Shown here: positions 23,661 through 35,699 of the stretch, piece by piece
How positions within the stretch are numbered: the first letter of the stretch is position 1
How the letters are laid out: each line of letters begins with the position of its first letter
From: Synaphobranchus kaupii
Lineage: Eukaryota; Chordata; Actinopteri; Anguilliformes; Synaphobranchidae
Length of the DNA: 64,000 nt
Direction: 5' to 3'
Assembly: GCA_029718625.1 (NCBI GenBank)
Contig: CM056391.1
Coordinates: forward strand, 658,162-722,161
Translations under genes and position numbers: made by a program
The notes under the pieces: generated by a model
The model's database searches: none
What the model was told of the DNA's origin: nothing
The model's input: the letters and a program-made list of their open reading frames with translations, nothing else

Positions 23661-23662
23661 TA

Positions 23663-23989
23663 CAGTGCCCTCCACAATTATTGCCATCCTTGCTCTGTAT
23701 TCTCCAACCTTATTAGATGTTACGGGAGAAGACTCAGTGCTGTTTTATTGGCAAAGGGAGGTTGTACAAAGTATTAAATGCAGGGGTGCCAATAATTGTG
23801 GCACATGTGGTTTTGTTAAAAATAATTATTTCTTGATGAGGGATTTTTTTTTCTCAGAATAAATTTACTTCAATTAAAGGTTTCTCATTTTTTTCAGTGT
23901 GAGATTATGCTAATTCACCATAAGGTGATTTTTTTATAACCCTTTTTACTCATCTTTACCAGGGCTGCCAATAATTGTGGAGGGCACTG
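23663..23989. mobile_element. Tc1/mariner-type MITE
   Basis: The left end CAGTGCCCTCCACAATTATT and the complement of the right end are inverted copies for about 28 bp. A TA precedes the left end (23661-23662); the right flank reads TC, which may be a mutated TA. The 327-bp interior has no transposase. Confidence 0.85.
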
Positions 23990-24479
23990 TCTGTGCTTGA
24001 TTGTGAAGCAGTAAAAGCCTCCATATTGAAGCTGTTCTAACTCATACATACATGCTGTAAGCACTGTGACATTGGGGCTCATTTGTGCTTTAGCGTTGTT
24101 TGTAATACAATGATTTGTATTTTTTAAGAGCATGATCACATACCCCTGGGATTGGATCACAGATTGATTACTCGGCAGACTGAGCAGGTTCAGCCCGAAG
24201 AACCTTCTTTCCTCCACTAGAGGGAGCTCTACCAATATAGGCCCAGCGCCGTTTTTTAAATGATGACAGGAATGACAGGTGAAGAAGCCTATGATCTTTG
24301 CGCAGCGGGGGAGATCTAGAGGAGTGTCCTTTCAATCAACAAAACATCCAAACATAGAACTAGCAGCAAAATGGAAACATGCATCAATTCAAAAGTGCCA
24401 CCCAAACTGGGGCTGTATATATCCAGCTCCCTCCCCAATCTGGAATGTCCAACTGTCTGCAACCGCAGTCGCAGTCCAT
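23990..24479. other. Unassigned DNA
   Basis: No supported gene. Short frames only. Confidence 0.4.
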
Positions 24480-24609
24480 GCCAATTCAGGAGAGCTGGGA
24501 CACCCACGGTTGTCCTCCACCCTGCCAATTCAGGAGAGCTGGGACACCCACGGTTGTCCTCCACCCTGCCAATTCAGGAGAGCTGGGACACCCACGGTTG
24601 TCCTCCAAA
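24480..24609 (+). repeat. 44-bp tandem repeat (3 copies)
   Basis: CCAATTCAGGAGAGCTGGGA followed by CACCCACGGTTGTCCTCCA repeats three times almost without change. Confidence 0.95.
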
Positions 24610-24888
24610 ACACTTTGTGTCAACAGCTACTTCTTTGAATTCGCAGAGCGGGAAGTTATTTTTAAAAAACAGGTGTGCATTCTGCCCTTAGCAATTAACA
24701 AAAGCAGGTATAAATTACCTTTCAACATCATCTGGCATCTTCCTCAGAGACTCTAAAATTAGAAAAACAAGGACTAGACCATGTTTTGACAGTGTTCTGC
24801 AGAATTGCAGATGTAACATTTGAAACTTTGTACTGTCCACGACAGTGTTTTCCTGCATAGTTTCAAAGCAACTTCTGAGGTGCTTCTT

Positions 24889-25802
24889 AAGCCCTATTCG
24901 GACGGGATAAGTTTTACAGGGGGAGGCGGGGTAATGTAATAATTACCGGAGGAGCTCCGCTATTTTAGTCCCGTCTGAATCCGCCGTGTCCGTAATTTTT
25001 ACGGACTGCGCGCTTCCGCGCCAGTAAAGATTCCGAAGTCTTTTACCTACTGTTAAATGTACGGTAAAAATGACCCCACGTTAAAGCTATCCCGTGCGAA
25101 TTGACATGTCTGATAAAATTCTGTTTTTTCCTGTGAGAAATTAGTTTTCCCCAGTCTTTTCTCCTGGTTTTTCACGTAAGCACTCGAGGACGCCTTTGGT
25201 TGTGCTCTCTTCGGTCCAAGTGCAAGCCGCAACTATTGGCCGACCTCTAAATTAATGTAACGTTACATTAAATAAGAAGACAGAGAGCAAAAAATAAAAT
25301 TAAATAAATATAAAAAAACAGGCTCAAAAGTAGGCTACAGTGGGGCAACGCTTGTGGCAGCTTTAGGTAAGCTATCGTAGCCTAGCTATAGCCTTACATG
25401 CATGTTATGGCCTAACACTGTTTTTATCAAGCTAACGTTAATAAAGAGGTATAATGCAGGATTCCTCACGGTTTTTGTGGATATGTTTGCCATGCCAACA
25501 TTGTCTCCACAGTTTTTTTTTTTGGCGCCTGCATCTTTTCAATTGCTCCCTGACAGCGATTTTCTACCAGAAGCAATCAGTTTGCAGTGAAGATAGGATG
25601 TGAAACGACGTTGTATGACTCGTGGGGAACATTTTCGGTGTGACGACAACATGGAGTAGACACTCCTATCTCTGTAATTCTAGACGCTGATTACGGAGAT
25701 ACTTTATCCCGTCCGAATCGGCCATTAACATTACAGACGTCCTATGGTAATCATTACTTTACAGACATTGTCCTGAAAACTTATCCCGTCCGAATAGGGC
25801 TT
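24889..25802. mobile_element. Non-autonomous DNA transposon with long inverted ends
   Basis: The ends AGCCCTATTCGGACGGGATA (left) and its complement (right) match for at least 27 bp. A further ATCCCGTCCGAATCGGCC word lies about 90 bp inside the right end. The 914-bp interior has no transposase. The left flank is CTTA and the right flank TTTT, so the target duplication is unresolved. Confidence 0.85.
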
Positions 25803-26129
25803 TTGACACAACGGGCGAGATGTCAACCAGAAGGACTTCTGCCAAGCAAGCGAATGACAAAATACAATTGAAAAAAAAAAACCCAATGCAATTACGCTCT
25901 ATTGTACAGATTCCTTATGAGTCAAGCGGCAGGAGTTTGTGCTCTGAACAGGATTACCATGGCGATGACAGTTTGAGGTCCTGTTTCAATAAACTGAAGC
26001 CCATACAGAGAGGAAGCCATGAATCATTTTGGAGATACAATATCCATTTTCACATTTTTTCATGTTTGTGTAAATGTATCCACATAAGCCTTATCACATA
26101 GTTTAACAAACTCCTACATGTACAACAGC
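25803..26129. other. Unassigned DNA
   Basis: A 93-codon frame at 25820-26101 starts MSTRRTSAKQANDK but shows no known domain or splice context. Confidence 0.35.
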
Positions 26130-26690
26130 GTAACACTTTACTGTGTATCATAAAACCTACATAACACTGCTATAAGCATGTCATGCTATAAGCAGTCGTC
26201 ATAGTGCATCAATACAACGTTCTTAATGCTTTCATAATTTATGCACTGAATTAAAAAGTAAAATAACGTAAAAAAGTAAAATAATGGTAAGACTTTATTT
26301 TAAGGTTCCATTATAAAGATTTTGTAAACCAAACGAATGATTTATAAATATGAGTTATGTCTTACTAACTTATCTGTACTTAATTCATATGAACACATAA
26401 ACTGTGAACTGTGAATAAACTGTGAACTAATGCTTTACATATATGTGTTCTTATAAGACATTATTAGAAAATACTTTATAAATGGTTAATAGATCATTTA
26501 CTAATGGTTGACAAATTCTTTATAATGGGATCTTAAAATAAAGTGTTACCAAAATAACAAAATTGAGAGCTGCATACATTATGAGTTCTTTGCCATGAGT
26601 CATAATGCACTCATGTCTGTTTATGGCAGGTGTTACGTAGGTATTATATAGGCATTCTGCAGGTCTCATATAGGTGATACGCATTACGTA
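26130..26690. mobile_element. Outer imperfect palindromic MITE enclosing a second MITE
   Basis: ACCTACATAACACTGCTATA near 26155 matches the complement of a stretch near 26610-26640 (ACCTACGTAACACCTGCCAT). The outermost bases match less well, so the ends are approximate. The inner 265 bp belong to a separate element. Confidence 0.5.
26286..26550. mobile_element. MITE with probable 8-bp target duplication
   Basis: The left end GGTAAGACTTTATTTTAAGG and the complement of the right end, GGTAACACTTTATTTTAAGA, are inverted copies that go on through CCATTATAAAGA. AAAATAAT precedes and AAAATAAC follows, an 8-bp repeat with one mismatch, which suggests the hAT superfamily. The 265-bp interior is AT-rich and non-coding. 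Confidence 0.82.
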
Positions 26691-27228
26691 CAGTTCAAGC
26701 TGTCTTACTAAACTCTTTTTTTATAACACTGTTGTTCCACACTTTCTGTAACTGCACAATAAGGCTTTGGATCGGTTTATGGAAGTGAAAAGTGTGACAT
26801 ATTCGGCAGCCATTATCCTGTAGAAGAATAGAAACTGCAGGATGAAACTTTGCATTCGTCTCGAGTGAGCGGGAGCCTTTAACTTGATTATCCTCCCCGC
26901 AGTAAGTCTGCTGTTGAGCGCGGCTCTGGCTTATCCCTAATTCAATCCCTTTCCCAGCCCGGCTCAGGGAATACACGGCAGACCAGAGTTCATGGGTGTC
27001 TCAAAATTGCTTTTTCTTGCCGCTTTTGGGCTTTTATCATGGTGATTCTGTGAGTGAGCAGAACAGCGTTTGCATTAGAAATGTGTTATGGGGTCTCCCT
27101 GGGGCTGTTCTCCTAAATAAATAACCACTCTTCTTGCCTTACCGTTTACACTTAACATGAATACCTGTTTGGATCTTGAAGTTCATTTTGACTTCAATGA
27201 AGAAGGAGAAGAAAGTTGAGAAAGCAAG
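26691..27228. other. Unassigned DNA before the large 24-bp array
   Basis: No supported gene or repeat. Confidence 0.4.
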
Positions 27229-30200
27229 CAGGCCAGTGTGTAAAGCACAGCACAGGTGAGTGTGTAAAGCACAGCGCATGTCAGTGTGTAAAGCACAGCA
27301 CAGGTGAGTGTGTAAAGCACAGCACAGGTGAGTGTGTAAAGCACAGTGCAGGTGAGTGTGTAACGCACAGCGCAGGCCAGTGTGTAAAGCACAGCGCAGG
27401 TGAGTGTGTAGAGCACAGCGCAGGTGAGTGTGTAAAGCACACGCAGGTGAGTGTGTAGAGCACAGCGCAGGTGAGTGTGTAAAGCACAGCGCAGGTGAGT
27501 GTGTAAAGCACAGCGCAGGTGAGTGTGTAGAGCACAGCGCAGGTGAGTGTGTAGAGCACAGCGCAGGTGAGTGTGTAGAGCACAGCGCAGGTGATGTGTA
27601 GAGTACAGCGCAGGTGATGTGTAGAGCACAGCGCAGGTGAGTGTGTAAAGCACAGCGCAGGTGAGTGTGTAAAGCACAGCGCAGGTGAGTGTGTAACGCA
27701 CAGCGCAGGTGAGTGTGTAGAGCACAGCGCAGGTGAGTGTGTAACGCACAGCGCAGGTGAGTGTGTAGAGCACAGCGCAGGTGGGTGTGTAGAGCACAGC
27801 GCAGGTGGGTGTGTAAAGCACAGCGCAGGTGAGTGTGTAGAGCACAGCGCAGGTGAGTGTGTAAAGCACAGTGCAGGTGAGTGTGTAAAGCACAGCGCAG
27901 GTGAGTGTGTAGAGCACAGCGCAGGTGAGTGTGTAACGCACAGCGCAGGTGAGTGTGTAGAGCACAGCGCAGGTGAGTGTGTAAAGCACAGCGCAGGTGA
28001 GTGTGTAGAGCACAGCGCAGGTGAGTGTGTAGAGCACAGCGCAGGTGAGTGTGTAAAGCACAGCGCAGGTGAGTGTGTAGAGCACAGCGCAGGTGATGTG
28101 TAGAGCACAACGCAGGTGAGTGTGTAGAGCACAGCGCAGGTGAGTGTGTAGAGCACAGCGCAGGTGAGTGTGTAAAGCACAGCGCAGTTGAGTGTGAGAG
28201 CACAGCGCAGGTGAGTGTGTAGAGCACAGCGCAGGTGAGTGTGTAGAGCACAGCGCAGGTGATGTGTAGAGCACAGCGCAGATGATGTGTAGAGCACAGC
28301 GCAGGTGAGTGTGTAGAGCACAGCGCAGGTGATGTGTAGAGCACAGCGCAGGTGAGTGTGTAGAGCACAGCGCAGGTGATGTGTAGAGCACAGCGCAGGT
28401 GAGTGTGTAGAGCACAGCGCAGGTGATGTGTAGAGCACAGCGCAGGTGAGTGTGTAGAGCACAGCGCAGGTGATGTGTAGAGCACAGCGCAGGTGAGTGT
28501 GTAAAGCACAGCGCAGATGAGTGTGTAGAGCACAGCGCAGGTGAGTGTGTAGAGCACAGCGCAGGTGAGTGTGTAAAGCACAGCGCAGGTGAGTGTGTAG
28601 AGCACAGCGCAGGTGATGTGTAGAGCACAGCGCAGGTGAGTGTGTAGAGCACAGCGCAGGTGATGTGTAGAGCACAGCGCAGGTGAGTGTGTAGAGCACA
28701 GCACAGGTGAGTGTGTAAAGCACAGCGCGGGTGAGTGTGTAAAGCACAGCGCAGGTGAGTGTGTAGAGCACAGCCCAGGTGAGTGTGTAAAGCACAGCGC
28801 AGGTGAGTGTGTAAAGCACAGCACAGGTGAGTGTGTAGAGCACAGCGCAGGTGAGTGTGTAAAGCACAGCGCAGGTGAGTGTGTAAAGCACAGCGCAGGT
28901 GAGTGTGTAAAGCACAGCGCAGATGAGTGTGTAGAGCACAGCGCAGGTGATGTGTAGAGCACAGCGCAGGTGAGTGTGTAGAGCACAGCGCAGGTGAGTG
29001 TTTAAAGCACAGCGCAGGTGAGTGTGTAGAGCACAGCGCAGGTGAGTGTGTAGAGCACAGCGCAGGTGAGTGTGAGAGCACAGCGCAGGTGAGTGTGTAG
29101 AGCACAGCGCAGGTGAGTGTGTAGAGCACAGCGCAGGTGATGTGTAGAGCACAGCGCAGGTGAGTGTGTAGAGCACAGCGCAGGTGATGTGTAGAGCTCA
29201 GCGCAGGTGATGTGTAGAGCACAGCGCAGGTGAGTGTAGAGCACAGCGCAGGTGAGTGTGTAGAGCACAGCGCAGGTGATGTGTAGAGCACAGCGCAAGT
29301 GAGTGTAGAGCACAGCGCAGGTGATGTATAGAGCACAGTGCAGGTGAGTGTGTAGAGCACAGCGCAGGTGATGTGTAGAGCACAGCGCAGGTGAGTGTGT
29401 AGAGCACAGCGCAGGTGATGTGTTGAGCACAGCGCAGGTGAGTGTGTAGAGCACAGCGCAGGTGAGTGTGTAGAGCACAGCGCAGGTGAGTGTGTAGAGC
29501 ACAGCGCAGGTGAGTGTGTAAAGCACAGCACAGGTGAGTGTGTAAAGCACAGCGCAGGTGAGTGTGTAAAGCACAGCGCAGGTGAGTGTGTAAAGCACAG
29601 CGCAGGTGAGTGTGTAGAGCACAGCGCAGGTGAGTGTGTAAAGCACAGCGCAGGTGAGTGTGTAATGCACAGCGCAGGTGAGTGTGTAGAGCACAGCGCA
29701 GGTGAGTGTGTAAGAGTGTGTAGAGCACAGCGCAGGTGAGTGTGTAAGAGTGTGTAGAGCACAGCGCAAGTGAGTGTGTAAAGCACAGCGCAGGTGAGTG
29801 TGTAATGCACAGCGCAGGTGAGTGTGTAGAGCACAGCGCAGGTGAGTGTGTAAGAGTGTGTAGAGCACAGCGCAAGTGAGTGTGTAAAGCACAGCGCAGG
29901 TGAGTGTGTAGAGCACAGCGCAGGTGAGTGTGTAGAGCACAGCGCAGGTGATGTGTAGAGCACAGCGCAGGTGAGTGTGTAGAGCACAGCGCAGGTGATG
30001 TGTAGAGCACAGCGCAGGTGAGTGTGTAAAGCACAGCGCAGATGAGTGTGTAGAGCACAGCGCAGGTGAGTGTGTAGAGCACAGCGCAGGTGAGTGTGTA
30101 AAGCACAGCGCAGGTGAGTGTGTAGAGCACAGCGCAGGTGATGTGTAGAGCACAGCGCAGGTGAGTGTGTAGAGCACAGCGCAGGTGATGTGTAGAGCAC

Positions 30201-31868
30201 AGCGCAGGTGAGTGTGTAGAGCACAGCACAGGTGAGTGTGTAAAGCACAGCGCGGGTGAGTGTGTAAAGCACAGCGCAGGTGAGTGTGTAGAGCACAGCC
30301 CAGGTGAGTGTGTAAAGCACAGCGCAGGTGAGTGTGTAAAGCACAGCACAGGTGAGTGTGTAGAGCACAGCGCAGGTGAGTGTGTAAAGCACAGCGCAGG
30401 TGAGTGTGTAAAGCACAGCGCAGGTGAGTGTGTAAAGCACAGCGCAGATGAGTGTGTAGAGCACAGCGCAGGTGATGTGTAGAGCACAGCGCAGGTGAGT
30501 GTGTAGAGCACAGCGCAGGTGAGTGTTTAAAGCACAGCGCAGGTGAGTGTGTAGAGCACAGCGCAGGTGAGTGTGTAGAGCACAGCGCAGGTGAGTGTGA
30601 GAGCACAGCGCAGGTGAGTGTGTAGAGCACAGCGCAGGTGAGTGTGTAGAGCACAGCGCAGGTGATGTGTAGAGCACAGCGCAGGTGAGTGTGTAGAGCA
30701 CAGCGCAGGTGATGTGTAGAGCTCAGCGCAGGTGATGTGTAGAGCACAGCGCAGGTGAGTGTAGAGCACAGCGCAGGTGAGTGTGTAGAGCACAGCGCAG
30801 GTGATGTGTAGAGCACAGCGCAAGTGAGTGTAGAGCACAGCGCAGGTGATGTATAGAGCACAGTGCAGGTGAGTGTGTAGAGCACAGCGCAGGTGATGTG
30901 TAGAGCACAGCGCAGGTGAGTGTGTAGAGCACAGCGCAGGTGATGTGTTGAGCACAGCGCAGGTGAGTGTGTAGAGCACAGCGCAGGTGAGTGTGTAGAG
31001 CACAGCGCAGGTGAGTGTGTAGAGCACAGCGCAGGTGAGTGTGTAAAGCACAGCACAGGTGAGTGTGTAAAGCACAGCGCAGGTGAGTGTGTAAAGCACA
31101 GCGCAGGTGAGTGTGTAAAGCACAGCGCAGGTGAGTGTGTAGAGCACAGCGCAGGTGAGTGTGTAAAGCACAGCGCAGGTGAGTGTGTAATGCACAGCGC
31201 AGGTGAGTGTGTAGAGCACAGCGCAGGTGAGTGTGTAAGAGTGTGTAGAGCACAGCGCAGGTGAGTGTGTAAGAGTGTGTAGAGCACAGCGCAAGTGAGT
31301 GTGTAAAGCACAGCGCAGGTGAGTGTGTAGAGCACAGCGCAGGTGAGTGTGTAAAGCACAGCACAGGTGAGTGTGTAGAGCACAGCGCAGGTGAGTGTGT
31401 AAAGCACAGCGCAGGTGAGTGTGTAGAGCACAGCGCATGTGAGTGTGTAAAGCACAGCGCAGGTGAGTGTGTAATGCACAGCGCAGGTGAGTGTGTAGAG
31501 CACAGCGCAGGTGAGTGTGTAAGAGTGTGTAGAGCACAGCACAAGTGAGTGTGTAAAGCACAGCGCAGGTGAGTGTGTAAAGCACAGCGCAGGTGAGTGT
31601 GTAGAGCACAGCGCAGGTGAGTGTGTAAAGCACAGCGCAGGTGAGTGTGTAATGCACAGCGCAGGTGAGTGTGTAGAGCACAGCGCAGGTGAGTGTGTAA
31701 GAGTGTGTAGAGCACAGCGCAAGTGAGTGTGTAAAGCACAGCGCAGGTGAGTGTGTAGAGCACAGCGCAGGTGAGTGTGTAAAGCACAGCGCAGGTGAGT
31801 GTGTAAAGCACAGCGCAGTTGAGTGTGTAAAGCACAGCGCAGGTGAGTGTGTAAAGCACAGGGCAGTG
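27229..31868. repeat. Large 24-bp minisatellite (about 190 units) with higher-order structure
   Basis: The basic unit is CAGGTGAGTGTGTAGAGCAC plus AGCG. Common variants are GTAAAG for GTAGAG, GTAATG or GTAACG, and a 23-bp form with GGTGATGTGTAG that lacks one G. Rare markers recur at exactly 1,525 bp: GCGCGGG at 28725 and 30250, GTTTAA near 29000 and 30525, TGTTGAGC at 29421 and 30946, and GAGCTCAG near 29194 and 30719. Thus about 28.41-29.80 kb was duplicated as 29.94-31.33 kb. The minus strand of the 24-bp unit has no stop in any frame (TCAVLYTL, HLRCALHT, SPALCSTH), so very long frames appear, and the 23-bp units only move them from one open frame to another. No start, splice or domain evidence supports a protein. 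Confidence 0.97.
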
Positions 31869-31884
31869 GAGCTCACTTGGTCCA

Positions 31885-32135
31885 GGTGTTTGATTTTCGG
31901 CAGTGTGAGCGGCAGGTGTGAGCGGCAGGTGTGAGAGAAGGTAAGTGGAGGTCCACGGTGATGATGTCAGCATGCTTGGGGCTGACCTGCAAGGTGCCAA
32001 TCAAAGACCATGGAACCCCCCCCCCCCATGCACACACACCCGGGCATGCACGCCAGCCCACCCGCACGCACGCCAGCCGACCCACACGCACGCACGCACA
32101 CCCACCCACATGCATGCTCACACACATGCTACGTG
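31885..32135 (+). repeat. Short GTGTGAGCGGCAG repeats and CA/CGCA-rich tract
   Basis: GTGTGAGCGGCAG occurs two to three times at about 31903-31935. From 32019 to 32130 a C-run is followed by CACGCA-type simple sequence. Confidence 0.75.
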
Positions 32136-32210
32136 ACACTTTTTTGTTCCGCTAAGCTTTGATAGCCTCCAAATTGATTAAATATCATGAATCCTCCTGG
32201 TCGAGGCACA

Positions 32211-32560
32211 TGTAGCTATAGCTTAAAAGCCATATGAAATTAGGTATAGCTTAAAAGCCATATGAATTTAGCTATAGCTTAAAAGCCATATGAAATTAGG
32301 TATAGCTTAAAAGCCATGTGAATTTAGCTATAGCTTAAAAGCCATATGAAATTAGGTATAGCTTAAAAGCCATGTGAATTTAGCTATAGCTTAAAAGCCT
32401 TATGAAATTAGGTATAGCTTAAAAGCCATATGAATTTAGCTATAGCTTAAAAGCCATATTAAATTAGCAAAGGCTTAAAAGCCATATGAAATTAGCTAGA
32501 GCTTAAAATCTAAATGAAATTAGTTCTAGCTTAAAAGCCATATGAAATTAGGTATATCTT
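32211..32560 (+). repeat. 28-bp minisatellite (about 12 copies)
   Basis: TAGCTTAAAAGCCATATGAA followed by ATTAGGTA or TTTAGCTA. The two kinds of unit alternate in the first half, which indicates a 56-bp dimer stage. Confidence 0.95.
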
Positions 32561-32911
32561 ATTTATATTATTATTATAATATTTATTTAGAAGCACATTC
32601 AGTATAACTACTGTGACACACATTGCACTTATAACTGAGGAAGAAAGTTAAAGTAATACACGTCAGAGCAAGATCGGCAGTCAATGACATTGTATTCAGA
32701 AGGAAAACTCTTGAGGAAGAAGTAAAGAAAAATTTTATGATAAATACAGTGCCTCGTTGAAGTGAGGATTCTAACTTTAAGAATAAGAAGCTCCACAGCT
32801 GAAGCACTGAGACATTTCTGATGACCTCGAGGAGTTTGTGGGTTAAAGCAAAATAAATAAAATTAAATAAAACTTTATGCAATTCCAAAGCAGCTTTAAT
32901 AATAATAATAC

Positions 32912-32954
<43 letters not shown>

Positions 32955-33386
32955 GTAGTTAAGGGCATAAGGCATAAGGAATAAGGACAAGCTGGGAAAG
33001 TGTGCAGCTAACCACAGCTTTCTGTGCATATTCTCACCTCCCATCCGTGGACATGAACAAGCAGAAGCATTTCCCACACGCTGTTCTGTTCCTCACGCCA
33101 TATCAACACAGCACAACCGCCATCTGCTCAACAGGAGATAATGCGTTTACAATGGCCCCTCCATCATCACCAATTCACAACTGGCAGCTGAAATATCGCC
33201 TCTGCACGCCATGATCAGACAGACCTCTGAAATGGTTGATCCATAATCATTATAATTATTATTATTATTTTCCATTTTAAGGCATTTAACTGATGCTCGT
33301 ATGCAGAGATCACTGTTCATTGACAATACATTTATACAGCCGGATGTTTTACTGAAAGAATTCAGGTTTAACGCCTTTCTCACAAG
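32561..33386. other. Unassigned DNA with an ATT microsatellite
   Basis: An (ATT)n/(AAT)n repeat lies at about 32897-32955, with a short one near 33255. No supported gene; the 164-codon minus-strand frame only reads through the triplet repeat. Confidence 0.5.
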
Positions 33387-33388
33387 TA

Positions 33389-34476
33389 CAGTGGTGCTAG
33401 AAAGTTTGTGAACCCTCTAAAATGTGATCACATCTTCAACTAAGTCCTAAAACTTGATAAAGTGAACCCAGCTCAACAAAAAACACAAAAATCTTTATCA
33501 TTTATTTTTTGAGCAAAATTATCCAACGTTAAATGCTTTGTTGGAAAAAGTATGTGAAGTATCATATTTAATATTTGGTTGCATATCCTTTGTTACTTCC
33601 TGAAGTCTGTGACCCATCAATATCAAAAGACTCTCGATATCTTATTTTCAGGTACTGTTACAAGCGATATTATAACCTCTCTACATTTGAATGGATCTCT
33701 ATGGGAATTGGGGGGTGAGACTAGATTCAGCTGTAAATTACACTGGTACAGTATGGAACACATGGCTGGCTAAATGGCTGTAAGACATCCAGGGTCTAAG
33801 GTATCAAACGAGCCCCAAACCATCACTCTACGGCCAGATATGGAGTAGATGTGGATGGATAACTGCAAGGGTTATTTCTCCTGACTCATTTTCTTATAGA
33901 ACTCTATGGGGAAAAAAGACAGGAGAAGAAACCCTTAAAGTGATCCATCCATATCTACTCCATATCTGGCAGCAGAGTGATGGTCTGGGGCTCGTTTGAT
34001 ACCTTAGACCCTTGATGACTTAGTCATTTAGCCAGTCATGTGTTCCATACTGTACCAGTGTAATTTACAGCTGAATCTAGTCTCACCCCCCAATTCCCAT
34101 AAAGATCCATTCAAATGCAGAGAGGTTATAGTATCGCTTGTAACAGTACCTGAAAATAAGATATTGAGAGTCTTTTGATATTGATGGGTCACAGACTTCA
34201 GGAAGTAACAGCATGCAAAGGATATGCGACCAAATATTAAATATGATACTTTAAAAATACGTATGATCCAAGGGTTCACATACTTTTTCCAACAAAGCAT
34301 TTAACGTTGGATAATTCTGCTCAATAAATACATAATAAAAAAATAATGTTTTTTGTTGAGCTGGGTTCACTTTGTCAAGTTTTAGGACTTAGATGAAGAT
34401 ATGATCACATTTTAGATCAAATTTATGCAGACATACAGAAAATTCTAAAGGGCTCACAAACTTTCTAGCACCACTG
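33389..34476. mobile_element. 1.09-kb fold-back (palindromic) Tc1/mariner-type element
   Basis: The element opens CAGTGGTGCTAGAAAGTTTG and closes with its complement, flanked by TA on both sides (33387-33388 and 34477-34478). The two arms of about 500 bp are inverted copies of each other over nearly their whole length and meet in a loop near 33886-33912. By eye identity is about 90 percent; the left arm lacks roughly 35 bp present near 34410-34465. Each arm carries the same fragment reading RVMVWGSF (minus strand near 33815, plus strand near 33985), which matches the VMVWGCF motif of Tc1 transposases. It is therefore a head-to-head duplicated end of a Tc1-type element, with no usable transposase. 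Confidence 0.93.
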
Positions 34477-34478
34477 TA

Positions 34479-34955
34479 GAACGGCAGTGCCCCACTTGGG
34501 CATTGAACCAGCAACATCTTTAGTAGAAGTTTGGTCATGCTTGTGTGATTCAAAGAACATGAACACAAGAGTGCACGTGGTTGGCCTCTCTGGGTCACAT
34601 ATAAAATAAGCTTATGGAACTTGCCGGCAGTCTGTAAAGAGGAAGCCATATATGCACAGACACACTCTCGTCAACCACAGTTTTCCTTTTTCCAAATGAT
34701 AACTTAAGCCGTAGAAAACGAATCTTTTCACATTTGCACCCAGCTTGCATGTTATTGAAATAACCTGCCCAGCTGAGTCCTAATCATGTCTGAGGAGTTA
34801 ATCCAGTTAAATGGCACTTTGCCAGTCCGTTACTGGGCCATTTAACTCTGAACTCCACAGGGGTGAACACAACGCTACGAACTGTGAGCGCTCCAACAGC
34901 CACTTGGCACCCGCAGATTAGCTTCACCATCTGGACTGCATTAGTCCACCTCAGG
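34479..34955. other. Unassigned DNA
   Basis: No supported gene. Confidence 0.4.
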
Positions 34956-35098
34956 TGCTGTCTCTCTGTCTCTCTGTCTCTCTCTCCCCGTCTCTCTCTC
35001 TCCGTCTCTCTCTCTCTCTCTCTCTCTCTCCATCTCTCTCTCTCTCCATCTCTCTCTCTCTCCATCTCTCTCTCTCTCTCTCCGTCTCTCTCTCTCTC
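34956..35098 (+). repeat. CT-rich microsatellite
   Basis: CT dinucleotides with CCGTCT, CTGTCT and CCATCT interruptions, similar in style to the tract at 13.1 kb. Confidence 0.95.
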
Positions 35099-35699
35099 AG
35101 CAGCCAATCAGCTTCACCCATCTCGGCAAGCTGAATGGCCAGGAAGGCGGAGCTAATAAACAGAATCCTGCAGTGCGTCTGTGGCAAACGGACAGCAGCA
35201 ACAGGCAAAGTTTTTACAATCTGAGCAAAATGTTTAAAATTACAGACCATTTAGTGCTTGTTCTTCTCCACTTCTGTGTCTGATTTGCATAGCAGCAGAA
35301 CAGAGACTGTGATGGCTACCTGACGCTGGCCTGTAATCTTTGTGTTTAGCGGTGAAGGCCACGGTGACGGGAAGGCAATGTGTCTCTCTTACAGTACCAC
35401 GGTAACACAAGCAAATAATCAGGGCAATCCTTCCAATAGGACTGAGCCTGCAAATGGAATGTTTTTTTTTCCTCTAAATTCTAAGCCAGTGTCCTAGAAC
35501 TCCATTGCTTAGTTCCAGTTACCAGTCGTGATTGTTACATCAGAATTAGAATGTTCAGTTGAGAACATTCTAATCACATATTGTTAAAAGGGTTAAAGCC
35601 TTCGGATAGGAGCCTGAACTTCAAACAGCAGGACCGTGCAAATCAGTGGTAAAGTTGAGAATCCTATAAGATCACTGCATTGTTAGATATTTAGCAAAC

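Noticed and set aside
25820..26101. 93-residue frame as a host gene
   Set aside because: It begins just outside a transposon, has a low-complexity Lys run from an A-tract and shows no family resemblance.
27139..32000. Cys/His/Leu-rich proteins of 400-1,170 residues on the minus strand
   Set aside because: They are readings of the 24-bp minisatellite in three stop-free frames, joined at random where a 23-bp unit shifts frame.
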